A DNA stretch of 64,000 nt from Candidatus Anammoxibacter sp. (GTDB lineage: Bacteria; Planctomycetota; Brocadiia; Brocadiales; Anammoxibacteraceae), in assembly GCA_021777055.1 (NCBI GenBank), contig JAIQZO010000067.1, positions 148,885 to 212,884 of the forward strand, read 5' to 3'. Shown here piece after piece: positions 18,768-28,576 of the stretch (positions within the stretch are counted from its first letter, which is position 1; each line of letters begins with the position of its first letter). A program made the translations under genes and the position numbers. Below the pieces are notes generated by a model that searched no databases, was not told the origin of the DNA, and saw only the letters and a program-made list of their open reading frames with translations.

Positions 18768-20918
18768 ATGAATATAAAACAGATTTTAGGGAAAGATTTT
18801 AATTTAAGAGCGGAGCAGGTTGACAACGTAATAAACTTACTTGAAAATGACGCAACTATTCCTTTCATTGCCCGGTACAGGAAAGATGCTACCGGTGGCT
18901 TAGATGAAATTGTTCTTCGGGATATTAGGGACAGATATGATTACCTAAAAGAGCTGGAGACGAGAAAGGTAACTGTACTCCAAACAATTGAAGGGCTGGG
19001 TAAACTGACGGAAGAACTGAAGGAAAAGATAGATACGTGCTTAGAAAAGACCGTGCTGGAAGATCTTTATTTACCGTACAAACCGAAAAAGAGGTCCAGG
19101 GCTGTTGCTGCTATGGAAAAAGGTTTAGGGCCACTTTTAGATTGGATAGTGGTACAGACAAATCCATTGCTTAACATTGAAGATGAGGCCGCGAAATATG
19201 TTGACGCGGAAAAAGGGGTTAATGATTGCAGGGAAGCCCTTATGGGTGCGGCAGATATATTTGCGGAGTGTGTTGCAGAAAAAGCAGAGAACAGGGAGTA
19301 TGTGAGGAGTGCATTCCTTGAAAACGGAGTCTTTGTTTCAAAGGCTAAGAAGGCGTTTCTTGAGAAAAAGACGAAATTTTCGATGTATTATGACTACAGA
19401 TCTCCGGTTAATAAGATTTCATCTCACAATATGTTAGCCTTAAGACGTGGTGCAAAAGAGGGTATAATAGGGTTTGAGATTGAAGCTGATGACGAATCAT
19501 TGATTAATGAATTAAGTCGCAGAGAAGTAAAAATTGCAGAAGGTACGGTTTCTGGATTCTTGAAGGATGCAGTTAAAGACAGTTATGAAAGGTTAATAAA
19601 ACCCTCTATTTCTACAGAGGTTAGGCTTATAAAAAAGCAAGAGGCTGATCAGGAGGCGATTCTTATCTTTGGTAAAAACCTTCAAAAATTGCTGCTCTCA
19701 TCACCGGCTGGACAGGTGTCTTTGGTTGCCGTGGATCCTGGGTTTCGAACAGGCTGTAAAGTCGTTGTCCTTGATACCACAGGCAAGTTTCTGGAATACC
19801 AGGCAATATTTCCCCATGAACGGAATAAAAGAGGAGAAGATGCAAAAAAAACCTTGCTCTATTTTATTGAGAAGTACTCTCCGCAATTTATTGTAATTGG
19901 AAATGGTACTGCTTCACGTGAGACAGAGAGGTTTATCAAACAGGATGTTGTTGATGGGCTTGATGAAAAGAAGAGACCTGTTGTGCTTGTTGTAAGCGAA
20001 GCGGGGGCTTCTGTATATTCTGCAAGCCAGAGCGCTATAAACGAATTTCCGGAACTGGATATTACTGTCAGGGGTGCTATTTCCATTGGCAGGAGATTAA
20101 TGGACCCTTTGGCGGAACTTGTAAAGATAGAACCTAAATCCATAGGGGTTGGACAGTATCAGCATGACGTTGATCAGAAATTCCTTAAAAACAAACTTGG
20201 CGAGATAGTTGAATCATGCGTGAACTATGTGGGGGTGGATCTTAATAGCGCTTCTGTAGAGCTGCTGTCGTATGTTTCCGGAATAAAGCCGAAGATTGCG
20301 GAAAATATCGTACTGCGACGGAACGAAAAAGGACCTTTTCTAAAGAGAGACAATCTCCTTGATGTTGCAGGCCTTGGAGAAAAGACGTTTTTGCAATCAG
20401 CTGGATTTTTGCGCATAAAAGGTATGGAGAATCTCCTTGATGACTCTGCTGTGCATCCTGAAAGCTATTATGTTGTCAAGAAGATTGCTGAAAAGTTTAA
20501 TGCTCCGCTAAAAGACCTTATAGGCAATGCCGCTCTCCTTGAGAAGATTGAACCGGCTGATCTTATAGATGAACAGACGGGCGTGTCTACTGTCATGGAT
20601 ATTCTGGAAGAATTGAAGAAACCGGGACGTGATCCCCGTTCTACATTTACGTATGCCAAGTTTCGGGAAGATGTAAACAGTATTGATGATTTGTCTGTGG
20701 GGATGGCTTTGCAGGGGGTAGCAACAAATGTTACAAACTTTGGAGCATTTGTGGATATAGGTGTGCATCAGGACGGATTGGTACATATTTCACAACTGGC
20801 TGACCGATTTGTTAAAGATCCGACGGATGTTGTAAATGTTGGAGATACAGTTAATGTTAAAATTATTGATATTGATGTGGAACTGAAGAGGATTGCACTT
20901 TCTATGCGGGTAAAATAA
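18768..20918 (+). CDS. tex: Tex family S1 RNA-binding transcription accessory protein
   Basis: 716 residues, close to the family length. It has the Tex order: N-terminal helical domain (FIARYRKDATGGLDE), YqgF/RNase-H-like domain (VAVDPGFRTGCKVVVLD), helix-hairpin-helix repeats (GVDLNSASVELLSYVSGI, NLLDVAGLGEKTFLQSAGF) and a C-terminal S1 domain (about 642-716, GVATNVTNFGAFVDIGVHQD). It is a nucleic-acid-binding protein affecting transcription. It stands as a single gene, divergent from mqnE. Confidence 0.95.
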   Translation: MNIKQILGKDFNLRAEQVDNVINLLENDATIPFIARYRKDATGGLDEIVLRDIRDRYDYLKELETRKVTVLQTIEGLGKLTEELKEKIDTCLEKTVLEDLYLPYKPKKRSRAVAAMEKGLGPLLDWIVVQTNPLLNIEDEAAKYVDAEKGVNDCREALMGAADIFAECVAEKAENREYVRSAFLENGVFVSKAKKAFLEKKTKFSMYYDYRSPVNKISSHNMLALRRGAKEGIIGFEIEADDESLINELSRREVKIAEGTVSGFLKDAVKDSYERLIKPSISTEVRLIKKQEADQEAILIFGKNLQKLLLSSPAGQVSLVAVDPGFRTGCKVVVLDTTGKFLEYQAIFPHERNKRGEDAKKTLLYFIEKYSPQFIVIGNGTASRETERFIKQDVVDGLDEKKRPVVLVVSEAGASVYSASQSAINEFPELDITVRGAISIGRRLMDPLAELVKIEPKSIGVGQYQHDVDQKFLKNKLGEIVESCVNYVGVDLNSASVELLSYVSGIKPKIAENIVLRRNEKGPFLKRDNLLDVAGLGEKTFLQSAGFLRIKGMENLLDDSAVHPESYYVVKKIAEKFNAPLKDLIGNAALLEKIEPADLIDEQTGVSTVMDILEELKKPGRDPRSTFTYAKFREDVNSIDDLSVGMALQGVATNVTNFGAFVDIGVHQDGLVHISQLADRFVKDPTDVVNVGDTVNVKIIDIDVELKRIALSMRVK

Positions 20919-21073
20919 TTGCGGTAGGCCCATTCAGTGGTATAGTTGGGAATAAAACGTGGAGTAATGTAGTCTTGGATCGATGCGAATGTTCTAACTC
21001 ATATTACCTGAATTATGTATTCCAGGAAAACGACAAAATCGTAAAAAGAGAAGTTTTTGCAGGGTAGTGTTAT

Positions 21074-21529
21074 ATGACAATGATTTCTAGAAAGATAACT
21101 ACAACTATTTATATTTTAACTCTTTTGCTAGGTATGGGTAGTTTTGTTCGCCACTGTTTCTGCCAGTCGCACTTTGATGTTTCTGGGAAATGGACGGTAA
21201 ATTTTGTAGGTATTGAAAAAGGGTGTAAGGATAGTTCTAAGAATGGGAGCAAGGAAGGCTTGTTTACGTTTGATGTTTTGCAGCAAGGTGCATCTGTTTC
21301 CGGTTTATCCGATGATGGAGAAACGACTAATTTACTGTCTGGAATGTTAACAGGAAACCGCATTAAACTTGTGGTTAAAGGTGTGGATGGGGATTGTATG
21401 TCGAAAACAAAGCTAAGGGGGCAGGTAATTGCGGGAAATATAATTAAAGGATCGTATGAAGGTGGAAATCTTAATTGCGATACTTGTAAATGGCATGGTA
21501 TGTTTTCTGTTGAAATAAACAAAAAATAG
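21074..21529 (+). CDS. Small secreted hypothetical protein, beta-barrel-like
   Basis: 151 residues with a signal peptide (residues 1-28). The mature part has the pattern SGKWTVNFVG, then LQQGASVSG, GMLTGNRIKL, RGQVIAGNIIKGSY, resembling small lipocalin-like beta barrels. Four to five Cys residues, including CDTC near the end, suggest disulfides outside the cytoplasm. The function is unknown. It lies 13 bases upstream of another small secreted protein gene, likely in one transcript. Confidence 0.65.
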   Translation: MTMISRKITTTIYILTLLLGMGSFVRHCFCQSHFDVSGKWTVNFVGIEKGCKDSSKNGSKEGLFTFDVLQQGASVSGLSDDGETTNLLSGMLTGNRIKLVVKGVDGDCMSKTKLRGQVIAGNIIKGSYEGGNLNCDTCKWHGMFSVEINKK

Positions 21530-21542
21530 TTATTGGTTAAAT

Positions 21543-22061
21543 ATGATCATAAATAGGATATTGTCATTTGCCATTACATTGTTGGTGTTCTTACATGTTT
21601 GTAGCTATTCGATATATGCAAACGCAGAAGGTTACAATTTTTCCTTTTTTAAAAAACTTCTAGGTGATGGCCGGCCTTACCGTTTAATGGGAGGAAAGGA
21701 CTTTACGCTGGAGTGTAAAAAAAGTATTGTTAAAAGAGTGAACGATTTTAACGTTATGTATATAGAAGAAAAAGAGGCCATAGGTTGTAAGTTAGTTGTT
21801 GAAAAAGAAATAATAGATAAGGCAAAAGGACCGGTTACGATTGCATCAGAGTTAAAACATGGTGAAAAGGTTTCTGTCTGTGTAACTCCTGGTAGCGGTA
21901 TGACTAACGATGCAGGGGTGTTTCCCGTTAAGATAACCGGAACTGAAAAAGGTGTAGACTGGATTGGGTGGGCTATTGTGGATAAAAAAGGAGAAATTGA
22001 TTTTAGTAAAAAAGCTTATGATTCCGGGAAGGCTTGGGGTGTATATATATTTGTAAGGTAA
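21543..22061 (+). CDS. Small secreted hypothetical protein
   Basis: 172 residues with a signal peptide (MIINRILSFAITLLVFLHVC to about residue 29). The rest is a charged, beta-rich protein (GGKDFTLECKKS, ITGTEKGVDWIGWAIV). I recognise no family. The gene starts 13 bases after the preceding small secreted protein, suggesting a two-gene unit. Confidence 0.6.
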   Translation: MIINRILSFAITLLVFLHVCSYSIYANAEGYNFSFFKKLLGDGRPYRLMGGKDFTLECKKSIVKRVNDFNVMYIEEKEAIGCKLVVEKEIIDKAKGPVTIASELKHGEKVSVCVTPGSGMTNDAGVFPVKITGTEKGVDWIGWAIVDKKGEIDFSKKAYDSGKAWGVYIFVR

Positions 22062-22207
22062 ATACAGTAGATTTTTGCTCAAATATTTGTCTAAAATTAG
22101 TCAGTTCTAGGTTTTATTCTACATGTATTAATTGCCTCTATTACTCTTTTCTAAAGGTTTAGAATTTGTTGTTGCTTTGCCATTTGCTTTTGGTGAATCT
22201 ATAATTC

Positions 22208-22302
22208 TCACTTTCTGAATCCTGCTCTCTGTTGTTCTGATTTCTGTATCCATAAAAACCACAAAATTATAAGAAAAGAAGTTTTATATAGTAATGCTAT
22301 AA
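22208..22302. repeat. Dispersed intergenic repeat, copy A
   Basis: This stretch resembles 30361-30464 (shared ccataaaaac-acaaaat, aagaagtttt and agtaatgctataa-like blocks in the same order). Both lie just upstream of plus-strand genes. The nature of the repeat is unknown. Confidence 0.5.
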
Positions 22303-22310
22303 TAATTAGA

Positions 22311-24062
22311 ATGAGACTGTTAAAAGAAAAATATATTTGGGCTTTAATTCTACTTTCAACTGTAGTACGTATCTATGCATGGTACTTTACCCCTGTTGTA
22401 GGAAGGGATGCGTTTGATTTCGTAAGTATTGCGAGACGTTTTGCTGAAGGTGATTTTATAACCGGTCTGCAGCATCCATTTCATCCTCTTTATTCTTTGC
22501 TGATATCATTTGTGTCTCAATGTGGTTTTGAACTTATCCTTGCTGGACGTATTGTGTCTCTGGTTTTAAGCATTCTAACTGTAGTAGTGCTGTATGTTGT
22601 TGGTGAGAAGATGTTTAATAAGACTATTGCACTTATTGCAGCATTTATATTGGCGATACATCCTTATGCCGTCCGTCTTGCAGTTGATGTAATGTCTGAA
22701 TCTACATACTTTTTCTTCTACGTTACTGGATTCGGTTTGGGATATATAGCGATAAAGACAAAGAGACCGTATATCTTCTTTTTAACTGGTCTGTTTAGTG
22801 CTTTTGCATATCTTACAAGACCTGAAGGGGTAAGTATACTACTTATAACAGGCCTTTGGCCTTTTGTTCAGTTTGTAAAGAGTGTTCCGGTATTAAAAAA
22901 TTTTGGTAACAGATTACCACCTTATGTTGAAAAAAGAGCAATTCTCGCTAGTTCTATAAAGTCTATCTCCCTCTTGTTAGTGGGTTTTTTTCTCCTTGCC
23001 GCTCCATATATTTTTTGTATAAAGGGTGAGACCGGTGGCTGGACACTTACGAAGAAGAAGAGGCTGTCTCAGATTACAGGGGTGGAACTCCTGTTGGATG
23101 TGGAGGAGAAATCTGGTTCTGGTATTGAGCAAAATAAAGATGATGGCGCTTTGTCATCAACAGATGCGTATATTGCTTGGTTAAGCGGGCAGGAAAATCT
23201 GGATATGCAATCCCTGAATGCGGACTTTGATATTGCAAATGCGCTGAAATATGTTCCTGAAAAGAGCTATTCAAAGACTCTTTATAACGTTGTATGGCAG
23301 TATATAGATTCTCTTCATTATCCTCTGCTGCTTTTTCTTATTATAGGGATTGTATGTTTGTTTAGAAAGCCAGGTGGCGATTTTCTCAATATTTATATAC
23401 TTGTATATATTGCAATATTTTTGTTTGTTTTATTCTTTTTACGAAAATCGAACGGTTATGCTAGTTACAGACATTTAATGAATATTGTATTGGTTACTCT
23501 GTTTTGGGTCGCAATTGGACTTAATCGTTCGTATTTTTGGGTGGTTGAGAGGGGACTTGCTCGTAAACGTGCTGTAACAGTGGATGGTTCTAACTGGTGG
23601 AAGTGTGGTCAACAGACAATGGATATAAGATCCAGGGGATTTATTGTTCTTCTTTGTATTCTTTCTCTGCTTATATTACCAAAGACTTTGAAACCGCACA
23701 GGACAAGTAAGATAGTTAGGAAAGAAGCGGGACTATGGCTGAAAGATTATGACCCTGGGAATAAAATTGTTCTTACTGATAAGCTTGTGGTCGCTCTTTA
23801 TGCAGATGCTAGTGGTATAGAGCTCCCCATCAATATAATAGGATACGATAAGATATTGAAATTCGCCTGGGCATTTAATGCCGACTATGTTGTGTTTACA
23901 GATTCTATAGAAAATACCAACCCCGGTTTCTTTTCTGCTGTTATAAAGAGTGATTTAAAGAAGTTAACGGAACTAAACAATAACGATAGGAAAGTTGTTG
24001 TTTATGAGGTTGTAAAAAATGTTAATGATCGCATCCTGGATGAGTGGGGTGATAGTGAATAG
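22311..24062 (+). CDS. GT-C family membrane glycosyltransferase (GT39/ArnT-like)
   Basis: 583 residues with about ten hydrophobic segments and a C-terminal soluble part. The N-terminus carries the GT-C pattern: an acidic site in GRDAFDFVSIARRFAEGD after the first membrane segment, then HPFHPLYSLLISF. These enzymes move a sugar from a polyprenyl-phosphate donor to a lipid or protein on the outer face of the membrane. It is 29 bases upstream of the polyprenyl-phosphate sugar transferase, so both probably belong to one surface-glycan unit. Acceptor and sugar are unknown. Confidence 0.8.
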   Translation: MRLLKEKYIWALILLSTVVRIYAWYFTPVVGRDAFDFVSIARRFAEGDFITGLQHPFHPLYSLLISFVSQCGFELILAGRIVSLVLSILTVVVLYVVGEKMFNKTIALIAAFILAIHPYAVRLAVDVMSESTYFFFYVTGFGLGYIAIKTKRPYIFFLTGLFSAFAYLTRPEGVSILLITGLWPFVQFVKSVPVLKNFGNRLPPYVEKRAILASSIKSISLLLVGFFLLAAPYIFCIKGETGGWTLTKKKRLSQITGVELLLDVEEKSGSGIEQNKDDGALSSTDAYIAWLSGQENLDMQSLNADFDIANALKYVPEKSYSKTLYNVVWQYIDSLHYPLLLFLIIGIVCLFRKPGGDFLNIYILVYIAIFLFVLFFLRKSNGYASYRHLMNIVLVTLFWVAIGLNRSYFWVVERGLARKRAVTVDGSNWWKCGQQTMDIRSRGFIVLLCILSLLILPKTLKPHRTSKIVRKEAGLWLKDYDPGNKIVLTDKLVVALYADASGIELPINIIGYDKILKFAWAFNADYVVFTDSIENTNPGFFSAVIKSDLKKLTELNNNDRKVVVYEVVKNVNDRILDEWGDSE

Positions 24063-24091
24063 TTGTGGAAATGGAGATTCGAGATAAATAA

Positions 24092-25495
24092 ATGCTAAGA
24101 AAACATAGAGAATTTTACGCAAATCTACTGTTTATGCAGGATGTGATTATTATTTCTGCCTCGTGGATTTTGTCTTATTATTTGAGATTAAAAGAGAGTA
24201 TTGTTCCGCTTTATGAATACCCTCCAGAGTTAAAGTATTATTTGGTGCTTCTGGTATTTATAGTACTATTGTGGCGTATCATTTTTAAATATTTTAGATT
24301 ATACAGCCCTAAAGGACGTTACTCTCTCATAAATGAGATCGCTGGCGTTGTAAAAGCATCAACGGTTTCCATCATCCTTTTGACTACGCTTACCTATTTT
24401 TTCAGACATTACGAATATTCCCGTGTGGTGTTTATCTATTTTTGGTTTATAAGTATTGTCTCTCTCTCTCTTTCCAGAATAATTACAAGAAAGGTAAGAT
24501 CATATTATCTAAACAAGGAAGGTAATCAACGCAATGTGCTTATTGTGGGGGCTGAAGCTCTGGGAAAAGATGTTTTAAAACGCATAAAGAGGCATCCTGA
24601 TCTCGGGTTAAAAGTTGTGGGTTTTCTTGCAAGTGATAAAGAGAATGTTAATTCGCGTATTTACGGATCAACGATTATTGGTACATATGATGAGATTGAA
24701 CGTGTGGTAAATACCTATGAGGTGGAGCTTGTAATCATTGCGCTGCAGTTAGAAGAACTGTCAAAGGTTAAGTGCATATTGAAGATGATAGAGTGCGAAA
24801 CTGTTGATATAAAAATTGTGCCGGACTTTTCACAGTTTATTACTTTAAGGGGAGAAACAGAAGAATTTGACGGCCTTACGCTTGTAAATGTACAATCTTC
24901 ACCACTTTATGGCTGGAACATAGTAAAAAAAAGAATTTTTGATGTTGTGGTAACTTTTGCATCCTTAATCGTCTCGTTTCCATTACTTGTAATTATTGCC
25001 CTTGCGGTAAAGACAACATCACGCGGCCCGTTGATATATAAGCAGGAGAGGATGGGTATGGATGGAAGGGTATTTGGTATGTACAAGTTTCGCTCAATGA
25101 AGGTTGATTCAGAGGCCGAAACAGGGCCTGTCTGGGCGGTGAAGGATGATCCCCGAAGGACATGGCTTGGTAAGATTTTGCGAAATACGAGTATGGATGA
25201 ACTTCCTCAGCTTGTAAATGTCATAAAGGGAGAGATGAGTCTTGTGGGGCCACGGCCGGAAAGGACTATATTTATAGAAGATTTTAAGGGAAGACTACCA
25301 AAGTATATGTTGCGACATAAAGTAAAAGCAGGTATGACTGGGTGGGCGCAGGTTAATGGATGGAGAGGTGATACCTCTATAGAAAAACGTATAGAGTATG
25401 ATTTGCATTATATCGAGAATTGGTCCGTCGGACTTGATATTAAAATAGTCTTGCTAACAGTATGGAAAGGTTTTATAAACAATAATGCTTATTAA
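24092..25495 (+). CDS. Undecaprenyl-phosphate sugar phosphotransferase (WcaJ/WbaP-type)
   Basis: 467 residues in the usual layout: about four to five N-terminal membrane segments, a Rossmann-like middle (NVLIVGAEALGKDVLKRI), one more membrane segment near 280-300 and the C-terminal bacterial sugar-transferase domain (LIYKQERMGMDGRVFGMYKF, VWAVKDDPRRTWLGKILR, SMDELPQLVNVIKGEMSLVG, RHKVKAGMTGWAQVNGWRG). It starts exopolysaccharide or O-antigen-like repeat synthesis by linking sugar-1-phosphate to undecaprenyl phosphate. It follows a GT-C gene closely. Confidence 0.92.
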   Translation: MLRKHREFYANLLFMQDVIIISASWILSYYLRLKESIVPLYEYPPELKYYLVLLVFIVLLWRIIFKYFRLYSPKGRYSLINEIAGVVKASTVSIILLTTLTYFFRHYEYSRVVFIYFWFISIVSLSLSRIITRKVRSYYLNKEGNQRNVLIVGAEALGKDVLKRIKRHPDLGLKVVGFLASDKENVNSRIYGSTIIGTYDEIERVVNTYEVELVIIALQLEELSKVKCILKMIECETVDIKIVPDFSQFITLRGETEEFDGLTLVNVQSSPLYGWNIVKKRIFDVVVTFASLIVSFPLLVIIALAVKTTSRGPLIYKQERMGMDGRVFGMYKFRSMKVDSEAETGPVWAVKDDPRRTWLGKILRNTSMDELPQLVNVIKGEMSLVGPRPERTIFIEDFKGRLPKYMLRHKVKAGMTGWAQVNGWRGDTSIEKRIEYDLHYIENWSVGLDIKIVLLTVWKGFINNNAY

Positions 25496-25630
25496 TTTAT
25501 ACACTGGAAGTCTATAGTTTATTTTTTTTATAAGCTTGACGAATGGAAAAAAAGGGTTTATTATTGGTTAACGATAATTATTACTAATAGATAGTAATTG
25601 CTTTTAGCGAACTATTATTTTGAGGGAAAA

Positions 25631-26077
25631 ATGGATTCTTCTGGTTTAAAAGATATCAATGCTAAAGTTGAGTACTTAAAGAAAAATAAAAGGCGAATCA
25701 CTCCACAGCTTCTGGAGGTGCTGCGAATTATAAGCCGGAATGGCGGGCACTTTACTGCATCTGATATTTACAATGAAATAAAAAAGACATTCCCTTCAAT
25801 TTCATTAAATACCGTTTATTGCATTTTAAAGAAACTCAATACTGTGGGAGATGTACAGGAAGTTGTAACGCTGGGGAAAGAGACTAATTATTGTCCGAAC
25901 GGAAAACAGCATCACCATGTTATATGCACTAAATGCAAAAAAATTGAAGATGTTGAATTGAAATTGTTTGATATAAATGCTGTTAAGAAACAGATGGAGA
26001 CAGACTACGAAATAGAGAATTACTCTGTTATGTTTAATGGCTTTTGTAAGGTATGTAGGGTAAAAGGTGCGTCTTGA
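25631..26077 (+). CDS. Fur/PerR-family metalloregulator
   Basis: 148 residues from the ATG at 25631, preceded by tgaggg at 25621-25626; an in-frame TTG at 25598 has no such site. The N-terminal winged helix (RRITPQLLEVLRIISRNGGHFT, SLNTVYCILKKL) is followed by metal ligands: HHH at 94-96, CTKC (Cys99, Cys102) and CKVC (Cys139, Cys142), the structural zinc site of Fur proteins. The order and its position ahead of a diiron protein and Fe-S genes suggest PerR-like peroxide or iron control, but the regulatory ligand set is not decisive. The stop precedes the next ATG by 22 bases. Confidence 0.9.
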   Translation: MDSSGLKDINAKVEYLKKNKRRITPQLLEVLRIISRNGGHFTASDIYNEIKKTFPSISLNTVYCILKKLNTVGDVQEVVTLGKETNYCPNGKQHHHVICTKCKKIEDVELKLFDINAVKKQMETDYEIENYSVMFNGFCKVCRVKGAS

Positions 26078-26099
26078 TAATGGAGAAAAGGGGATTTAT

Positions 26100-26597
26100 A
26101 TGAAATTTGAGATTGTCGGTGATGAGATAAAGATATATGATTTCAATGCGCTGCAGGCATATAAGATTGGACGTCATTTGGAGGCTGAAGGTATTGAGTT
26201 TTACAAAAACTTGTTAACTCGTGGTGATATTGCCAGCAGTGCGGTTAAGGATGGCATCAAAATGTTAATAGATGAAGAGGTTAAACATCTGAAGGTTTTG
26301 GATGAAAAGATCGATGAGATCTCAGCGCAAGAAGATGATGGGTTTGAAGAGGAGGATTTTGAAGATATTATAAATACGGAAATATTTTCAAACTTTAAAG
26401 ACATAAAGAATAATAAGGATATTTTTGATAATGTACAGAAAACTGTTGAATTTGGAATGTTTATAGAGAAACGATCAATTATGTTTTATGAGGCATTACT
26501 TAAGCATACTGAAAATGAGAGTGGAAGGGATGCTATTAACAAGATGATTTCTCAGGAGCGTGACCATCTTAATAGACTTGATATGATTCCGAGGTAG
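26100..26597 (+). CDS. Rubrerythrin/ferritin-like diiron protein
   Basis: 165 residues from the ATG at 26100, chosen because gagaaaagggga precedes it; the frame is open from a GTG at 26067. Two half-sites of a four-helix diiron domain are visible: HLEAEGIEFYKNLL with DEEVKHLKVL (ExxH), and EKRSIMFYEALL with QERDHLNRL (ExxH). There is no rubredoxin domain, so it is a stand-alone erythrin. It likely handles peroxide or iron. It follows the Fur-type gene by 22 bases and is probably in its regulon. Confidence 0.85.
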   Translation: MKFEIVGDEIKIYDFNALQAYKIGRHLEAEGIEFYKNLLTRGDIASSAVKDGIKMLIDEEVKHLKVLDEKIDEISAQEDDGFEEEDFEDIINTEIFSNFKDIKNNKDIFDNVQKTVEFGMFIEKRSIMFYEALLKHTENESGRDAINKMISQERDHLNRLDMIPR

Positions 26598-26688
26598 GTG
26601 ATAAATTTAAGAGATGGCGAATTGCTCATTTTAAGATAAATAGTTCATTAGGGCGTTGCCCTTAACCATGAAATAATAGGAGTTGGAC

Positions 26689-27081
26689 ATGGAAGATAGT
26701 ACACCAAAAGGCCCTTATAGCGATAGCGTAATGGACCATTTTTCAAATCCGCGAAACATGGGTGAGATGGAAGATGCTGACACCATTGGTGAGGTCGGCA
26801 ACCCTAAGTGCGGAGATGTAATGAAGCTCTATTTAAAGATCAAGGAGAATGTCATCGTTGATGCAAAATTTAAGACATTTGGATGTGGAGCGGCTATTGC
26901 AACTAGTAGCATGGCGACAGAAATGATAAAGGGTAAAACAATAGATGAAGCCAGAGAAGTAAGTAATGATGCGGTGGCGAATGCACTTGGCGGATTACCT
27001 CCGGCAAAGATGCATTGTTCTGTTCTTGCAAAAGAGGGAATAGATGCGGCTATCGATGAATATTTGAAAAAGTCTAACTAA
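26689..27081 (+). CDS. IscU/NifU-type Fe-S cluster scaffold
   Basis: 130 residues. All three cluster-binding Cys are present: NPKCGD, GCGAAIATSS and MHCSVLA, along with the conserved Asp after the first. The ATG at 26689 is preferred because taggag at 26677-26682 precedes it. It would assemble [2Fe-2S] or [4Fe-4S] clusters on delivery of sulfur by a desulfurase that is not in the window. Its stop is directly followed by the FAD oxidoreductase gene, so the two are tightly coupled. Confidence 0.93.
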   Translation: MEDSTPKGPYSDSVMDHFSNPRNMGEMEDADTIGEVGNPKCGDVMKLYLKIKENVIVDAKFKTFGCGAAIATSSMATEMIKGKTIDEAREVSNDAVANALGGLPPAKMHCSVLAKEGIDAAIDEYLKKSN

Positions 27082-28470
27082 ATGGTAGGCAAAATGTCTG
27101 ATTATTTGATCATTGGCAATGGTGTGGCGGGTAAAAAAGCGGCAGAAACAATTCGTGGCTTGGATAAATCTGGAAGTATAACTGTTGTTTCAAGTGAAAA
27201 TCATGATTTTTATTATAGACCACAACTTCCAAGTTTTGTTGCAGGTAAAGTTGAGAAGGAACGCCTGTTTGATAATCAAGGAAGGTTTTATGAGGAAAAT
27301 AATATAGACTTGCTTTTGGGTACTAAGGCGGTAAACGTGCTTCCTTTTAAAAACCGCGTGGTATTTGATAATGGTAGCAGTCTTGAGTATGGAAAATTGC
27401 TTTTATCCCCTGGCGGTAGATTAAAACAGAGGGTTTATCCGGGTGGAGAGGGCACTTCTGGTGTTGTTGGTATGAAAACACTTGATGATGCAGCATTTAT
27501 AAAAGGTAAAATTGACAGATTAAAGCATGCCCTAGTTATAGGCGAAAGCTTTCTTGCTACATATCTTGTTGAAGCACTAAATGAAGGAGGGGTTTCCGTG
27601 ACGTATATTTTACGTAATGAAAATCTCTTTCCGAATCTTCTCGATGTAGATGCTTCCGCGATTCTGGAAAGGCGGCTGCAACTAAAGGGTGTAAATGTCC
27701 TAAAGGATGAAGACATAAGAGAGATATGTGTTAGTGACGGTTCTGTAAATGGTGTAAAAACGATTAATGACAACTTTATTGAATGTCAGTTGGTGGGGAT
27801 TGCGGATGGGCTTAAACCAGATATAGAGTTTGTAAGAAATGCAGAAATTGCAACTGGAGAAGGTATATTTGTGGATAAACAAATGCGTACTAACGTACCA
27901 GATATTTTCGCGGCGGGAGATGCGGCAATGCGTATTAGCTCAGGGAATAATGAGATGCCGCAAATTAATATACGATGGCTTAAAGCTTGGAAACAGGGCA
28001 TTGTTGCCGGGAAAAACATGGTAGGTAATAATGCGTCTTATGACGATCTGGAATGTTTTGCTTCAACGCGGATCTATGATGTTAATCTGGTTTCGTTAGG
28101 GATTTCTAATCCGTGTGGAGGGAAATACAAAATAATGACAGGCAAACATGCACAGATTGGGAAAGACATTTATAAAAAGATTGTATTGGATAATGGAAAG
28201 ATCGTAGGTGCCCTATTGGTTGGTGATGTGGCGGAGGCCTCTATACTAATGGATGCAATTGCAAAAGAGAAGATGATTACGGACATTGATGAAGGGTTTG
28301 TAAATCAGATGTTTGGAGCTGGCATTCAATTGAAACCAAATAGTTGTGTTGTATGTCCAGTTTGTAAACTTGATATATTATCGGACTCACTATTGAAAGA
28401 AGGGAGTCTGATTGGCTGTCCTGCTTGTGGAATTGACATAAATTTGAAAGAAAACATGGTGCAATTATAA
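27082..28470 (+). CDS. FAD-dependent NAD(P)H oxidoreductase with C-terminal zinc-ribbon-like motif
   Basis: 462 residues. The N-terminus has the FAD Rossmann fold (YLIIGNGVAGKKAAETIRG), a second nucleotide site is VIGESFLATYLVEALN, and the FAD Asp is in PDIFAAGDAAM. This is the NirB/rubredoxin-reductase type of flavoprotein. The C-terminal ~35 residues have CPVCKLD and CPACGIDIN, a zinc-ribbon or rubredoxin-like CxxC pair. The start may be at 27082 or 27094; the latter has a weak ggtagg site. It starts right behind the IscU-type gene. It may reduce rubredoxin, the flavodiiron protein or the diiron proteins nearby; this is inference. Confidence 0.82.
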   Translation: MVGKMSDYLIIGNGVAGKKAAETIRGLDKSGSITVVSSENHDFYYRPQLPSFVAGKVEKERLFDNQGRFYEENNIDLLLGTKAVNVLPFKNRVVFDNGSSLEYGKLLLSPGGRLKQRVYPGGEGTSGVVGMKTLDDAAFIKGKIDRLKHALVIGESFLATYLVEALNEGGVSVTYILRNENLFPNLLDVDASAILERRLQLKGVNVLKDEDIREICVSDGSVNGVKTINDNFIECQLVGIADGLKPDIEFVRNAEIATGEGIFVDKQMRTNVPDIFAAGDAAMRISSGNNEMPQINIRWLKAWKQGIVAGKNMVGNNASYDDLECFASTRIYDVNLVSLGISNPCGGKYKIMTGKHAQIGKDIYKKIVLDNGKIVGALLVGDVAEASILMDAIAKEKMITDIDEGFVNQMFGAGIQLKPNSCVVCPVCKLDILSDSLLKEGSLIGCPACGIDINLKENMVQL

Positions 28471-28576
28471 TAATATATGTGCAGATTTTGTTTTTGAGTT
28501 TCAAAGTATAAATAATAGCAGCATTTAAAGTGCGTGAATTGAAATATTGATAAATTCATCTTTCGGAGGTTAGATA

